NCBI GenBank assembly: GCA_017545245.1
Contig: JAFWPB010000016.1
Location: 62,001 to 126,000, forward strand
Direction of reading: 5' to 3'
Source of the DNA: Clostridiales bacterium
GTDB lineage: Bacteria > Bacillota > Clostridia > Saccharofermentanales > Saccharofermentanaceae
DNA: 64,000 nt
Shown here: positions 8,461 through 16,840 of the stretch, piece by piece
How the letters are laid out: every line of letters begins with the position of its first letter
How positions within the stretch are numbered: the stretch's first letter is position 1
Notes under the pieces: model-generated
Told to the model about the DNA's origin: nothing
Databases searched by the model: none
The model's input: the letters and a program-made list of their open reading frames with translations, nothing else
Position numbers and translations under genes: made by a program

Positions 8461-9165
8461 TTATTTACACTCTTTTACAAAGATATCTTCCGGATCGGAA
8501 AAAGAAGCGCCTAAGGAGGCATAAAGATTCATGACTGCACAGTTTACAGAAGAGATCCATCCGACCAGTTTATTGACACCCTCCATTTGCGAAGCTGCCT
8601 TTATAGCGTAGGAATAAAGCGAAACGGCAGCTCCGGTCATACGATAATCCGCATCCACCGCTGCAAGCTTGATTTCTCCTACTCCAGGTTCAGAAACAAC
8701 TACCTGTGCAAAACCTACCGGGATATCCTTATAGAAGCAGACATAGCACTCATCGATCTCATCCACCCATGTATTTATGATTTTTCCAGCCGTTTCAGAG
8801 TTCAACTCAACATCTACATTAAAACGCCGGTCCACCGGGAAAGACTTAAGTGCGATCCTTCTGATATCCTCTTTAAAATCTCTCGTTTGCTTCACTTCAA
8901 GACGGATATTCTTGTCCAGGTCAATTTTCAAACGCTTCAAGTTAATGGTACACTTCAGCATTCTGTCCGCATGAAAGAAACCACAGTCCTTTTCAAGAAA
9001 CAACTGAAAATCTGTCAAAGCCGGCACCTTAGCACGGATATTTGTTGTTCCTGCAGGCGCAGAAAAGATGGCCTCTTTAAGAGAACCATCTTTCAAAGAC
9101 TCAGCATCCGCCTGGATATTTCTCAGAACGATGTCCTGATAACTTGCATCAGAAAACTGTACCAT
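8461..9165 (-). CDS. GNAT-fold acyltransferase, candidate amino-sugar N-acyltransferase
   Basis: A 234-residue protein whose last ~90 residues carry a GNAT fold: VGFAQVVVSEPGVGEIKLAAV, then VDADYRMTGAAVSLYSYAI in the place of the acyl-CoA pyrophosphate loop, and a C-terminal VNKLVGWISSVNCAVMNLYA with the ASLGASF ending typical of the family. The usual Q/RxxGxG/A loop is degenerate (YRMTGA). The N-terminal ~110 residues (QASYQDIVL-like, FLEKDCGFFHADRML) resemble the two-domain WecD/dTDP-fucosamine acetyltransferase layout. The start ATG lies 2 bases past the carrier-protein stop, without a clear ribosome site, so translation is probably coupled. Inference: it moves the acyl group from the carrier protein, or from CoA, to the 4-amino group of a dTDP sugar. 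Confidence 0.72.
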   Translation of the reverse strand: MVQFSDASYQDIVLRNIQADAESLKDGSLKEAIFSAPAGTTNIRAKVPALTDFQLFLEKDCGFFHADRMLKCTINLKRLKIDLDKNIRLEVKQTRDFKEDIRRIALKSFPVDRRFNVDVELNSETAGKIINTWVDEIDECYVCFYKDIPVGFAQVVVSEPGVGEIKLAAVDADYRMTGAAVSLYSYAIKAASQMEGVNKLVGWISSVNCAVMNLYASLGASFSDPEDIFVKECK

Positions 9166-9167
9166 GA

Positions 9168-9407
9168 TCAGAACTCGATACCGTATTTAGCCAGGATCTC
9201 TTTTCCTGCTTCATAAGACTGAAGATCAACAATATCATCACTTTCCATCATGATATCGAACTCTTCTTCCAAATAAGAAATCAGATTCATATGTCCGACA
9301 GAATCCCAAGCCTCAACATTGGCACTTGTAAAATCTTCATTCAGATCGGCTTCATCCACAGCAAATGTATCCATAAAGATTGCATTATACTTTTCCAAAT
9401 TCTCCAT
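9168..9407 (-). CDS. Discrete acyl/aminoacyl carrier protein
   Basis: A 79-residue acidic protein with the phosphopantetheine site WDSVGHMNLI; the serine is at about residue 36. The following EEEFDIMMESDDIVDL is the usual helix II-III of acyl carrier proteins. A frame two codons longer starts at 9413, but its ATG is only 3 bases from AGGAG; the ATG at 9407 is 9 bases away and preferred. It is first in the operon carrier-GNAT-AMP ligase-thioesterase. Dedicated carriers of this kind occur in sugar-acylation clusters and in dlt operons; the fatty-acid ACP of the cell would be expected next to fab genes, which are absent here. A phosphopantetheinyl transferase was not seen in the window. Confidence 0.88.
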   Translation of the reverse strand: MENLEKYNAIFMDTFAVDEADLNEDFTSANVEAWDSVGHMNLISYLEEEFDIMMESDDIVDLQSYEAGKEILAKYGIEF

Positions 9408-9504
9408 TGTCATTATCTCCTTTATTACTCATTCGCTAATCATATAAAAAGCGAAACTTCAAATGCGATTAAGCCTTTGCTATGCGTACATAACTGCTTT
9501 TGCC

Positions 9505-9533
9505 ATTCTACTATAATGAATTTTGATATTCAA
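9505..9533 (-). promoter_or_regulatory. Promoter of the carrier protein / AMP ligase operon
   Basis: On the minus strand TTGAAT, 17-base spacer, TAGAAT (5/6), about 100 bases before the carrier-protein start. This makes the four-gene acyl module its own transcription unit even though the preceding genes run in the same direction. Confidence 0.6.
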
Positions 9534-9553
9534 GCAATAGCATTTGATATCTT

Positions 9554-10129
9554 TTAATGGCGCTTGATTCTGGCAGGATTGCCCGCAACGATCGTATCTT
9601 CTGCAACATCAGACATCACGACGGAACCGGGCTCACAAACTGCGCCATCTAAGATCTTCACCGTCTCTTTTACTACCGTGTTCGCGGAAAGCAGAGCGCC
9701 TTTTCCAACATGGCCATGACCAGCAACAGTAACTTTCTCCATCAAGACTGCATGACTTCCAACTATCGAATCGTGGGAGACAGAAGAATACTCCATCAAC
9801 AAAACATTGTCGCACAAAGTAGAATCATCATATACGATCACGCCCTGCATAACTATGCAGCCTTCACCAATCTGGGTTGCCGGATTCACATAGGACTGGG
9901 GATGGACTAAAACAGCCAACTTCGCATTCTTTTCCTTCAGTGCTGTAAATTCTTCTTCTCTTACCTTCGGGTCAACAGAAGCGATGACAAACTCACACTC
10001 GTCAGAAATCTGCACGGAATCATCAGAACTGCTTTCAACAACACTGATGTTGTTCCATTTTCCGATCTTCTCCGCTAACAGTTTCACATTTTTCCCTGAA
10101 TAATCTTTCGCGATGATTACCAAATCCAT
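9554..10129 (-). CDS. NeuD/PglD/VioB-type left-handed beta-helix acyltransferase
   Basis: A 191-residue protein with a short Rossmann-like N-terminal domain (MDLVIIAKDYSG) and a C-terminal hexapeptide-repeat helix: NPATQIGEGCIVMQGVIV, then YSSVSHDSIVGSHAVLMEKV, then GHGHVGKGALLSANTVV and the closing DTIVAGNPARIKR. The histidine in SVSHDSIVG aligns with the catalytic base of PglD/NeuD enzymes, which acetylate amino or hydroxyl groups of sugars with acetyl-CoA. Given the VioA-like aminotransferase in the locus, acetylation of dTDP-4-amino-4,6-dideoxyglucose (the VioB reaction) is the best guess; O-acetylation is also possible. It begins 7 bases after the stop of a related gene, so the two are co-translated neighbours. 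Confidence 0.82.
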   Translation of the reverse strand: MDLVIIAKDYSGKNVKLLAEKIGKWNNISVVESSSDDSVQISDECEFVIASVDPKVREEEFTALKEKNAKLAVLVHPQSYVNPATQIGEGCIVMQGVIVYDDSTLCDNVLLMEYSSVSHDSIVGSHAVLMEKVTVAGHGHVGKGALLSANTVVKETVKILDGAVCEPGSVVMSDVAEDTIVAGNPARIKRH

Positions 10130-10136
10130 CTAAACA

Positions 10137-10802
10137 TCAACCTCCAAAAACTCTATGAGTCGTGTTTTTCATCATGATACGGCCGGGATTTCCAACACAG
10201 ACCGCTTCAACTGCAACATCATCCACTGCTGTCGCGCCCATTGCAATTATAGCACTATCTCCTATCTTAACGCCGTCGTATACGGTAGCATGCATACCGA
10301 CAAACGCTGTGTTTCCAATCTGGCAGTCCTTTCCAATCGAAACTTTTGCCGAGATTTGAGAATAAGCGCCAACTGTTGTTCCTTCACGAATTGTTGCAAA
10401 AGCCTGAACCCATGTTCCATCGCCCAAAACAACTCCGGAAGAAATATGTGCTCCCATCTTCACCTGCACCCCTTTGCCCAATGTAGCTCCTTCATCGATG
10501 ATTGCATCCGGATGAATCAAAGAAGCAAGTGCGAACCCGTCTTCCATCACACGAAGTGAGAGCATCTTCTTGTGCTCCACTTCACCTAAAGCCACATGAA
10601 ACTCTGCTGTTTCAGGAGAATAACACTTCTTAAACTCCACATACGGCATCATCTTGTGTCCTTTAAATTCTCCTGCCGGAACCGTATCATCAATAAAGAC
10701 GACATCAGACCATCTTGGGGAATTCTTCTGGATATCGTTGACTACTTGAAAGGTTTCTTTGGCACCTCCACTTGCACCATAAATAGCAAGACATTTACTC
10801 AT
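10137..10802 (-). CDS. Second left-handed beta-helix acyltransferase, catalytic His apparently replaced
   Basis: A 221-residue paralogue of the downstream enzyme with a fuller nucleotide-sugar-binding N-terminal domain (MSKCLAIYGASGGAKETFQ) and hexapeptide repeats from about residue 90 (DAIIDEGATLGKGVQVKMG) to the closing VCVGNPGRIMMK. Where PglD/NeuD enzymes have a Ser/Gly-His-Asp catalytic motif, this protein reads SIGKDCQIG, with lysine in place of histidine; a histidine appears one coil later in VGMHATVYDG. It may therefore use another base, take another acyl donor or be inactive. ATG overlaps the stop of the Fn3 gene by four bases (ATGA) and follows GAGG by 7 bases. Substrate unknown; a dTDP-amino sugar is likely from context. 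Confidence 0.75.
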   Translation of the reverse strand: MSKCLAIYGASGGAKETFQVVNDIQKNSPRWSDVVFIDDTVPAGEFKGHKMMPYVEFKKCYSPETAEFHVALGEVEHKKMLSLRVMEDGFALASLIHPDAIIDEGATLGKGVQVKMGAHISSGVVLGDGTWVQAFATIREGTTVGAYSQISAKVSIGKDCQIGNTAFVGMHATVYDGVKIGDSAIIAMGATAVDDVAVEAVCVGNPGRIMMKNTTHRVFGG

Positions 10803-11533
10803 TTGCTTTCCTCACTTGATACGATACTGTAATGACTCGCAACTGCGCGAATCGGAACACTGAAATCTCCATATGTAATATCATCACCATCTTCAAAGAA
10901 AGATCTGACTTTGAAATAGTAGACTTTTCCTTCGGTCAAAGCACTGCAGGTGCGGCTATTCTTCTTCACCGCATCAAGAAGAACGTATTCTCCATCGATC
11001 GTTGGGCAACGATACACCTGATATCCAGTTGCTTCTGAAACCTTATTCCATTTGAGAAAAATCGAATTCTCGGATAAAACCTCATACTCCAACCCGGTGA
11101 TAAACTTTGTCACATTCTCGATTTTGTTTTCTTCACCGAATTCGCTTATGTATCGTACATTTCCGAAAACATAGTACGCACGGACTTTAAACTTGAAATC
11201 ATCTCCCTCAACCAGACACAGTTTCCGGTTTTCATGGATATCTCCGATGAAACGGTAGCTTCCAGTCGTATCATCCATCAGGTAAAGCTGGTATCCATCC
11301 GCCTGTTCCACATTCTCCCACTCAACAAGAAGCGAAGTATTGGTAATAGGCACAATAGAGAGAACTTTCGGTGCCATCAGGTCAGTATTGATCTGTTCCG
11401 TAATTTCCGTGAAAGCCACTTTCGCCTTCTTTCTGAAGACCGCAAAATACACAACCACCAGTGCCACCAGCAAAACAGCGGCGATACCAATGAGAATGAT
11501 TCTGTTCTTGTTTTTCATACGCTTCTCACTCAT
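10799..11533 (-). CDS. Membrane-anchored protein with two fibronectin type III-like domains
   Basis: A 244-residue protein: a short basic N-terminus (MSEKRMKNKNR), one membrane helix at about residues 12-32 (IILIGIAAVLLVALVVVYFA), then two extracellular Fn3-like modules. Module landmarks are SLLVEWENVEQADGYQLY with DFKFKVRAYY, and IFLKWNKVSEATGYQVYR with VYYFKVRSFF. There is no catalytic motif. It lies between the YfhO-like gene (25 bases upstream) and the acyltransferase pair (4-base overlap), so it is a structural part of the glycan operon. Possible roles are a scaffold for the membrane glycosyltransferases or a glycan-bearing surface protein; neither is shown by the sequence. Confidence 0.8.
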   Translation of the reverse strand: MSEKRMKNKNRIILIGIAAVLLVALVVVYFAVFRKKAKVAFTEITEQINTDLMAPKVLSIVPITNTSLLVEWENVEQADGYQLYLMDDTTGSYRFIGDIHENRKLCLVEGDDFKFKVRAYYVFGNVRYISEFGEENKIENVTKFITGLEYEVLSENSIFLKWNKVSEATGYQVYRCPTIDGEYVLLDAVKKNSRTCSALTEGKVYYFKVRSFFEDGDDITYGDFSVPIRAVASHYSIVSSEESK

Positions 11534-11558
11534 GTACTTCTCTTTTCACTACTCTTCC

Positions 11559-14546
11559 TTATACTCGCTTTATTCCCGGATATGGATTTTCTTTCGGTCG
11601 TTCCGGCTCAGAAGGCTGATCCTTCTTTGTTCTTTCTTTGGATTTATCAACATCTTTCTTCTTGCTCTGGGTTTCCTCATCATCCGGATCTTTCTCTTTA
11701 TTCTTCTTTCTCATCTGTCTTCTGAGAATGATCACAAAGATATAACCAGCAACAAACAAGACAGTCGTAACAAAAGAAATGATCGATCCCAGACGGAAAC
11801 CTGGCGTCGAATATGCCAATCGGATCTCATTCACACCTGCTTTTACTGGAATCAGCATATTCAGACCACTTCCAGCATAGACCGGAACCTGTACATTGTT
11901 TACATATGCTGTCCATCCCTTCGCATATGGTACAGAAATACATACGATCTTATCTTGATCACTCGAAATCGTTCCTTTGATCACATCCGTTTCAACACAA
12001 ATGTCTGTAATTTCTGCAGAAAGAAGCTTCTTCACATCGCTCTCATAACGTTCCATATCACGAACCACGATCTGCATGTCGGAGAAACGATACATACCTG
12101 TCTTTGAAAAACGGAGCGTGATCTTCTGTGGAACATCCACCATACCAAGATTCAGTGCCGCCTCTCTCTTTCCGAATGCATACTGATATGTCTTGTTATA
12201 AAGGGAAACAACATCACTTCTTGTTCCAAAGCTGGCAGACACAGTAGCAGAATCATCCGGCGTCCATGCACTGGCCGCCATAGCATTCTTTACCTCTTCA
12301 TAGCGGTTTGTAAACTCCTGCTCATTAAGTTCATACATATTCAAGGACTCAAACTCCAAGTCCGAGAACAAGACATAAAGCTCACCCGAAAGTCCTTTTG
12401 CCAAAGGAACGACAACTGTACTTCCGGCTTTTTTCACAAGCAGACCATCGTCTTTCAATTCCAAAGCAGGATTCTCTTCAGCAAGCGCAGTCAACAAATC
12501 GCGGAATTCCTGGTTTGTATAGAGGTTTGTATCGGACGATACGACCTTCTTTGTCGGGAATCCAAGATCTGCATCCGTAACAGCAGCCTGCAGAAGTGCC
12601 TGCTCCTTCTGATTGACAGGAAGCTTATCATAATCTTGCTTGGGGATCACAGAATCATAAACGTACATGAGCGGAAGTGCATAATCATTCTGATACAACG
12701 ATTCCGTGACCAAAGTACCGTCCGAAAGCGTTCTTTCTCTTGAACCAACAAGCGAATAGCCATAAGGTACTTTCGGATCTTCACCCTCGAACGTCGCATA
12801 ATACTTGACGGAAGCAAGTTCATTCAAAATCGTTCTCTGTGCAAACCCTAACATAAGGAACGGGATATTCTGCGTTGAGTTACCCAGTTCAAGAGAATAA
12901 TTGCAGATACTTTTATCAGAAAAACCATAGTAGCTGCTGATACCATTTACGTTGTTACGAAGGCCATAGTTACATTCCAAATACTTACTGACGACCTCGG
13001 CCACATTGGCATCAACACGATAGATCGAGTCATCCTGCACCATATCCAGAGCCATCGTCGGATTGTCGCGGCCAGCTTCTTCAATCTTCCCATAATCAGC
13101 ATACGAAGAAATATATCCCTGACCATAGGGAGAATACATTTCAAAAGACTTAATGGAAAGTTCAAGGCACAGTATTGCCATCATGAACACCGAAAATCTC
13201 TTTCTCATTCTGGCTGCCACTTCTTGATCCTTTTTCATTGAATAGCAATATGCAAAAGCAAGAACCGCCGTCAAATAGAAAAGAACAAAGCCCAATCCTG
13301 TTCCGACTTTTCCATGACGGAATTCAACAACAAGGATATAAAGGAGTGCATATGATGCTGTTATAATGCTGGCACGGATCAGCGAACGGACATTAGGCTT
13401 AAATATGCATTTAAAATGCTTGGCAACAACTACGGAAACCCAGAACGAGAATACAAAACACCATCTGAAGGTTTTCCCGCCCAATCCATTGAATACCATC
13501 GTCAACAACGGAATTGACAATGTAAGCGCATAAATCAAGAGCTGCCACAGATCATTTCTCATGCTCTTACTCTTTTTCGAAGCTGATGTAGCATATGCAA
13601 TCAGGAACACAGCAAGACCGGACATTGCAACATGACCGTATATACCAAATTGATTCGTATCCACCATGCCCTTGATCAAGTTTTCATATACATTCATGTT
13701 CCAGTGAAGTACACTGTCACTCTCAACTCCTCCGCCACGGGAACTATCCAATATGCGGAAGACTGTCGGCAATAATGCAAAAGCAGCTGCCAGAATACCG
13801 ATCAGGAATTGCACTGCAAAAATACCGACGATGGAAAGGAAATGCAGTACTGATCTCTTTTCTTTTTCTACCGCTTCAAAATAGTAGAATGCTGCGTAAA
13901 CCACTGTAGGAAGCGTAACCATGTAAAGGAAATAGAAATAGCTGAGACTGCTGAAATAGATCATGAGAATGAACATCAGCGAGAACTTTTTTCTAAAAAT
14001 CGTCTCCACGCCTACAAAGAGCAGCGGAAGATAAAACATCATTTCAAGAAAAAACGTGTGTCTTGCAAGAAAGAACAGCGAGAAGCCGCTGAATACATAA
14101 GTCATGGTAGCAAACAGAATCGAAGTATGATCTTCTACTTTAGACTTAATAAACTTGATAAATGCAATTCCACAAAGATACAGACTGATGACGGTACGAA
14201 GCACCAGATACAGGTCCACGGAGCAACGCGGAAAGAGCACCCACAGGAAATTGAACGGACGAAAATTGATTACATTTCCGATTACATCCTGACCATATCC
14301 AAGTTGGAGATTCCAGTTTGGGATCTTGCTTCCTGTTGTTCCGGAAAAAAGATTGGAAAACACTTCCTGGATCCATGTGCGCGAATAAAGAAGCGTCGGA
14401 TAGTGCTGCGCCATACCATCGCTGGACCACAAGAAAGATTTTCCAAACAAAATAAACGGAAAGAGAACACAAAGACAAAAGACTGCAAAAGCAATAGTAT
14501 ATCGAAGATATATATTTCTCTTATTCAACCGTAACTGCGGCATCAC
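11559..14546 (-). CDS. YfhO-family polytopic membrane protein (GT-C-like glycosyltransferase)
   Basis: A 995-residue protein with about a dozen membrane segments in the first half, a large extracellular domain, one late membrane helix near residues 915-940 and a charged cytoplasmic tail rich in Lys, Glu and Pro. YfhO of Bacillus is the extracytoplasmic transferase that adds sugars to lipoteichoic acid together with a GT2 enzyme. Landmarks: an early loop WSSDGMAQHYPTLLYSRT with the acidic and His residues usual after the first helix, and the C-terminal YAKGWTAYVNNVQVPVYAGS with KAGVNEIRLAYSTPG. Start is GTG 14546 or ATG 14543; the GTG overlaps the stop of the GT2 gene by four bases. That tight linkage suggests the GT2 provides its lipid-linked donor. 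Confidence 0.85.
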   Translation of the reverse strand: MMPQLRLNKRNIYLRYTIAFAVFCLCVLFPFILFGKSFLWSSDGMAQHYPTLLYSRTWIQEVFSNLFSGTTGSKIPNWNLQLGYGQDVIGNVINFRPFNFLWVLFPRCSVDLYLVLRTVISLYLCGIAFIKFIKSKVEDHTSILFATMTYVFSGFSLFFLARHTFFLEMMFYLPLLFVGVETIFRKKFSLMFILMIYFSSLSYFYFLYMVTLPTVVYAAFYYFEAVEKEKRSVLHFLSIVGIFAVQFLIGILAAAFALLPTVFRILDSSRGGGVESDSVLHWNMNVYENLIKGMVDTNQFGIYGHVAMSGLAVFLIAYATSASKKSKSMRNDLWQLLIYALTLSIPLLTMVFNGLGGKTFRWCFVFSFWVSVVVAKHFKCIFKPNVRSLIRASIITASYALLYILVVEFRHGKVGTGLGFVLFYLTAVLAFAYCYSMKKDQEVAARMRKRFSVFMMAILCLELSIKSFEMYSPYGQGYISSYADYGKIEEAGRDNPTMALDMVQDDSIYRVDANVAEVVSKYLECNYGLRNNVNGISSYYGFSDKSICNYSLELGNSTQNIPFLMLGFAQRTILNELASVKYYATFEGEDPKVPYGYSLVGSRERTLSDGTLVTESLYQNDYALPLMYVYDSVIPKQDYDKLPVNQKEQALLQAAVTDADLGFPTKKVVSSDTNLYTNQEFRDLLTALAEENPALELKDDGLLVKKAGSTVVVPLAKGLSGELYVLFSDLEFESLNMYELNEQEFTNRYEEVKNAMAASAWTPDDSATVSASFGTRSDVVSLYNKTYQYAFGKREAALNLGMVDVPQKITLRFSKTGMYRFSDMQIVVRDMERYESDVKKLLSAEITDICVETDVIKGTISSDQDKIVCISVPYAKGWTAYVNNVQVPVYAGSGLNMLIPVKAGVNEIRLAYSTPGFRLGSIISFVTTVLFVAGYIFVIILRRQMRKKNKEKDPDDEETQSKKKDVDKSKERTKKDQPSEPERPKENPYPGIKRV

Positions 14547-15481
14547 TCGTCTTTCTCTCCCGGAATTCTCTCATCTACGATATAGCGCGGGTTTCTCTGT
14601 TCATTTCGCATAGCTTTGTACTGGTAGAGGCCAAGCATTGCGGCGCAACCAAGAACAATTGCGGAAAGGAAAAACAAAATAAAAAACAGAAGCATATAGA
14701 TAGACAACTGAAAATCACTGGAATAAAAGACCAAAGAAAGAACCAGGAATACCAATGATACAAAACCACTGAAAATACCAAAACTGAGGAACTTTCTAAA
14801 CGGATAGTCTGAATATACCGTTACGATATTCAGAACCTGGTCGATTCGCTTGGAAAGTGACCAGCCTGATGAACCTACTTCTCTCTTCTTACGCGTTACA
14901 CCAATCTGTGCAGCATGTCCTGCCAGTTCGAGTAAAAGGAGCTGCATCGAATTATTATCCGAATCGGATTTGGTAAACGCTTCTGCGATGGTTCTGTCAA
15001 CTACATAGAAATCAAAGCCCCCCGCCGGGTACTGCTTATTCACATGCTTATTGATAAACTTATGCATGATGACCGAGAAAAGAGAGCCAAGTCCCTTATC
15101 TTCACGATCTTCACGATAGCCGATGACAAGTTTTTCGCCTTGTTCATACAGCTTAAGCATATCCACAAATTTCTCGAAAGGATCCTGAAGATCAGCCGAA
15201 ATGACACCGATCACATCACCACTGGCCATGGTAAAACCACAGTTCACCGCCGCACGCTGACCCTTATTGCGAACAAACTTGGCAATTTTGATGATATCAG
15301 GATGCTGACTCTGAAACTGTTTCATTACCTCATACGACTTATCCGGAGAACCATCACATACCATGATGATTTCTGTCTCGTACTCAGGAAACAACTTCAA
15401 GTTGTCCAAGATATAAGGAACCGTAATAGGAAGATTCTCTTCGTTCTTATAGATCGGCAAAACAATAGAAAACTTTTTCAT
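14543..15481 (-). CDS. GT2 glycosyltransferase with two C-terminal membrane helices (polyprenyl-phosphate type)
   Basis: A 312-residue GT-A enzyme: FSIVLPIYKNEENLP at the N-terminus, the nucleotide-site aspartates in MVCDGSPDKSYE, the SADLQDPFE metal motif near residue 95, and two membrane helices in the last ~90 residues (FGIFSGFVSLVFLVLSLVFY and MLLFFILFFLSAIVLGC). This is the DPM1/GtrB/ArnC/CsbB architecture, in which the sugar is moved from a nucleotide donor to undecaprenyl phosphate on the inner face of the membrane. ATG 15481 follows GGGAG by 6 bases. It overlaps the YfhO-like gene by 4 bases, matching the CsbB-YfhO partnership known in Bacillus. The sugar is likely one of the dTDP-amino sugars of the locus or a UDP-sugar. 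Confidence 0.86.
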   Translation of the reverse strand: MKKFSIVLPIYKNEENLPITVPYILDNLKLFPEYETEIIMVCDGSPDKSYEVMKQFQSQHPDIIKIAKFVRNKGQRAAVNCGFTMASGDVIGVISADLQDPFEKFVDMLKLYEQGEKLVIGYREDREDKGLGSLFSVIMHKFINKHVNKQYPAGGFDFYVVDRTIAEAFTKSDSDNNSMQLLLLELAGHAAQIGVTRKKREVGSSGWSLSKRIDQVLNIVTVYSDYPFRKFLSFGIFSGFVSLVFLVLSLVFYSSDFQLSIYMLLFFILFFLSAIVLGCAAMLGLYQYKAMRNEQRNPRYIVDERIPGEKDE

Positions 15482-15517
15482 TTTACTCTCCCGAAAAGCA
15501 ACAAAGAACTTCGCCGC

Positions 15518-16645
15518 TTAACCGTTCTTCTTTACTGTATTTAAGATAACGTTGCAAATACGCTCAACATCCGATACTTTGAGATCAGAATAACAAGGCA
15601 ATGCCAGAACACGTTCAGAAGCATGTCTTGCTACCGGAACATCAATATGAACTCTAGAAGCAGCACAGCACTCAAAATCGCATGTTAACGGATAGAAATA
15701 GCGACGGCTGAAGATTCCTTCCTTCAGAAGTGCCTGCTCGACCATCTCACGAGTTACGCCTGTCTCCGCTTCTTCGACTACGATCGGGAAATATGCATAA
15801 TTTGCTGAAACGTTCTCCTGAATAATAGAAAGACGGATACCCTTCGTGTCAGAAAGCATCTTACGGTAGCAATTCACGACTTCCTTTCTCTTCTCAAGAT
15901 ACTCATCAACATGGCGAAGATTACAAAGTCCCATTGCAGCATGGATCTCAGTCAGTTTAGCATTCGTACCGATATATGGAACACTGTCGGTATGAATGAT
16001 TTGACCAAACTGGCGAAGACCGATCAATTTCTGCTTGTAACTCTCATCCTTGAAAGTCAGGCAACCGCCCTCAACAGTATTGAAGACTTTCGTCGCATGG
16101 AACGAGAACATGGTCATATCACCAAAATTGGATACATTCACGCCATCGTATTTCTCGGCGAAAGCATGAGCACCATCATAAAGGACCTTCAAGCCATGCT
16201 TGTCAGCAATCTCCTGGATCTTCTTCACATCACAGATGTTTCCGTATACATGTACAGGAAGGATCGCTACCGTCCGGTAGTTGATCAATTCCTCGATCTT
16301 ATCTACATCAATCGTGAAATCGTCTTCACGGATGTCACAGAAAACAGGAACAAGTCCATTACGAAGAATGGCCTGTGTCGTAGAAGCAAACGTGAAAGGA
16401 GTTGTAATGACTTCACTTCCCGGTTTAAATCCAAAAGCATTCAAACCCAGTTCCATCGCAAGATGACCATTAGCAAATAACTCAACATGGTCAACTTCGA
16501 GGTATTTCTCTAACTTTGCTTGTAACTCGACATGCTTTGGGCCTGTATGTGTCATAATCCCAGTGTCCCAAATGTCTTTAATTTCTTCTATGTATTCTTC
16601 ATACGGTGGCAACGACGGTTTCACAACCAAAATATCTTCACTCAT
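15518..16645 (-). CDS. VioA-like PLP aminotransferase (dTDP-4-keto-6-deoxyglucose 4-aminotransferase)
   Basis: DegT/DnrJ/EryC1 family enzyme of 375 residues. It should convert dTDP-4-keto-6-deoxy-glucose plus glutamate to dTDP-4-amino-4,6-dideoxyglucose. The pattern follows VioA: TGIMTHTGPKHVELQAKLE, LFANGHLAMELGL, EVITTPFTFASTTQAILRNG, ILPVHVYGNICDV, YDGAHAFAEKY and the PLP lysine in MFSFHATKVFNTVEGG. It differs from the other aminotransferase of the locus, which has the WecE-type FHETKNY motif. The frame opens at TTG 16660, which lies in the ribosome site; ATG 16645 is 5 bases after GAGG and is used. A promoter at 16721-16750 starts the unit aminotransferase-GT2-YfhO-Fn3-acyltransferases. 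Regiochemistry (4-amino, gluco) is inferred from motif similarity. Confidence 0.82.
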   Translation of the reverse strand: MSEDILVVKPSLPPYEEYIEEIKDIWDTGIMTHTGPKHVELQAKLEKYLEVDHVELFANGHLAMELGLNAFGFKPGSEVITTPFTFASTTQAILRNGLVPVFCDIREDDFTIDVDKIEELINYRTVAILPVHVYGNICDVKKIQEIADKHGLKVLYDGAHAFAEKYDGVNVSNFGDMTMFSFHATKVFNTVEGGCLTFKDESYKQKLIGLRQFGQIIHTDSVPYIGTNAKLTEIHAAMGLCNLRHVDEYLEKRKEVVNCYRKMLSDTKGIRLSIIQENVSANYAYFPIVVEEAETGVTREMVEQALLKEGIFSRRYFYPLTCDFECCAASRVHIDVPVARHASERVLALPCYSDLKVSDVERICNVILNTVKKNG

Positions 16646-16720
16646 ACGATCCTCTTCCAATCAAAAAAAATGCTCACCCCAAAAGCAGCCCATATGCATA
16701 CTCTAAGCAATGATAAGAGT

Positions 16721-16750
16721 ATTCTATCACTTTACATCAGAATAAATCAA
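16721..16750 (-). promoter_or_regulatory. Promoter of the VioA-like aminotransferase operon
   Basis: On the minus strand TTGATT, 18-base spacer, TAGAAT (5/6), about 75 bases before the ATG. A 6-base inverted repeat (TACTCT / AGAGTA, 16699-16721) overlaps the expected transcription start and could be an operator. Confidence 0.6.
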
Positions 16751-16840
16751 CCCACCCCATTCACGCAGATTGTCCATAAAACAGAAAAGCTCTTAGGATT
16801 ATTTATGTGGTCTGCACACTTCACTTTGATTTGCAAAGTA

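Noticed and set aside
6274..9407. Reading the AMP ligase, carrier protein and thioesterase as a small non-ribosomal peptide cluster
   Set aside because: No condensation domain or second module exists, and the surrounding genes make and move sugars.
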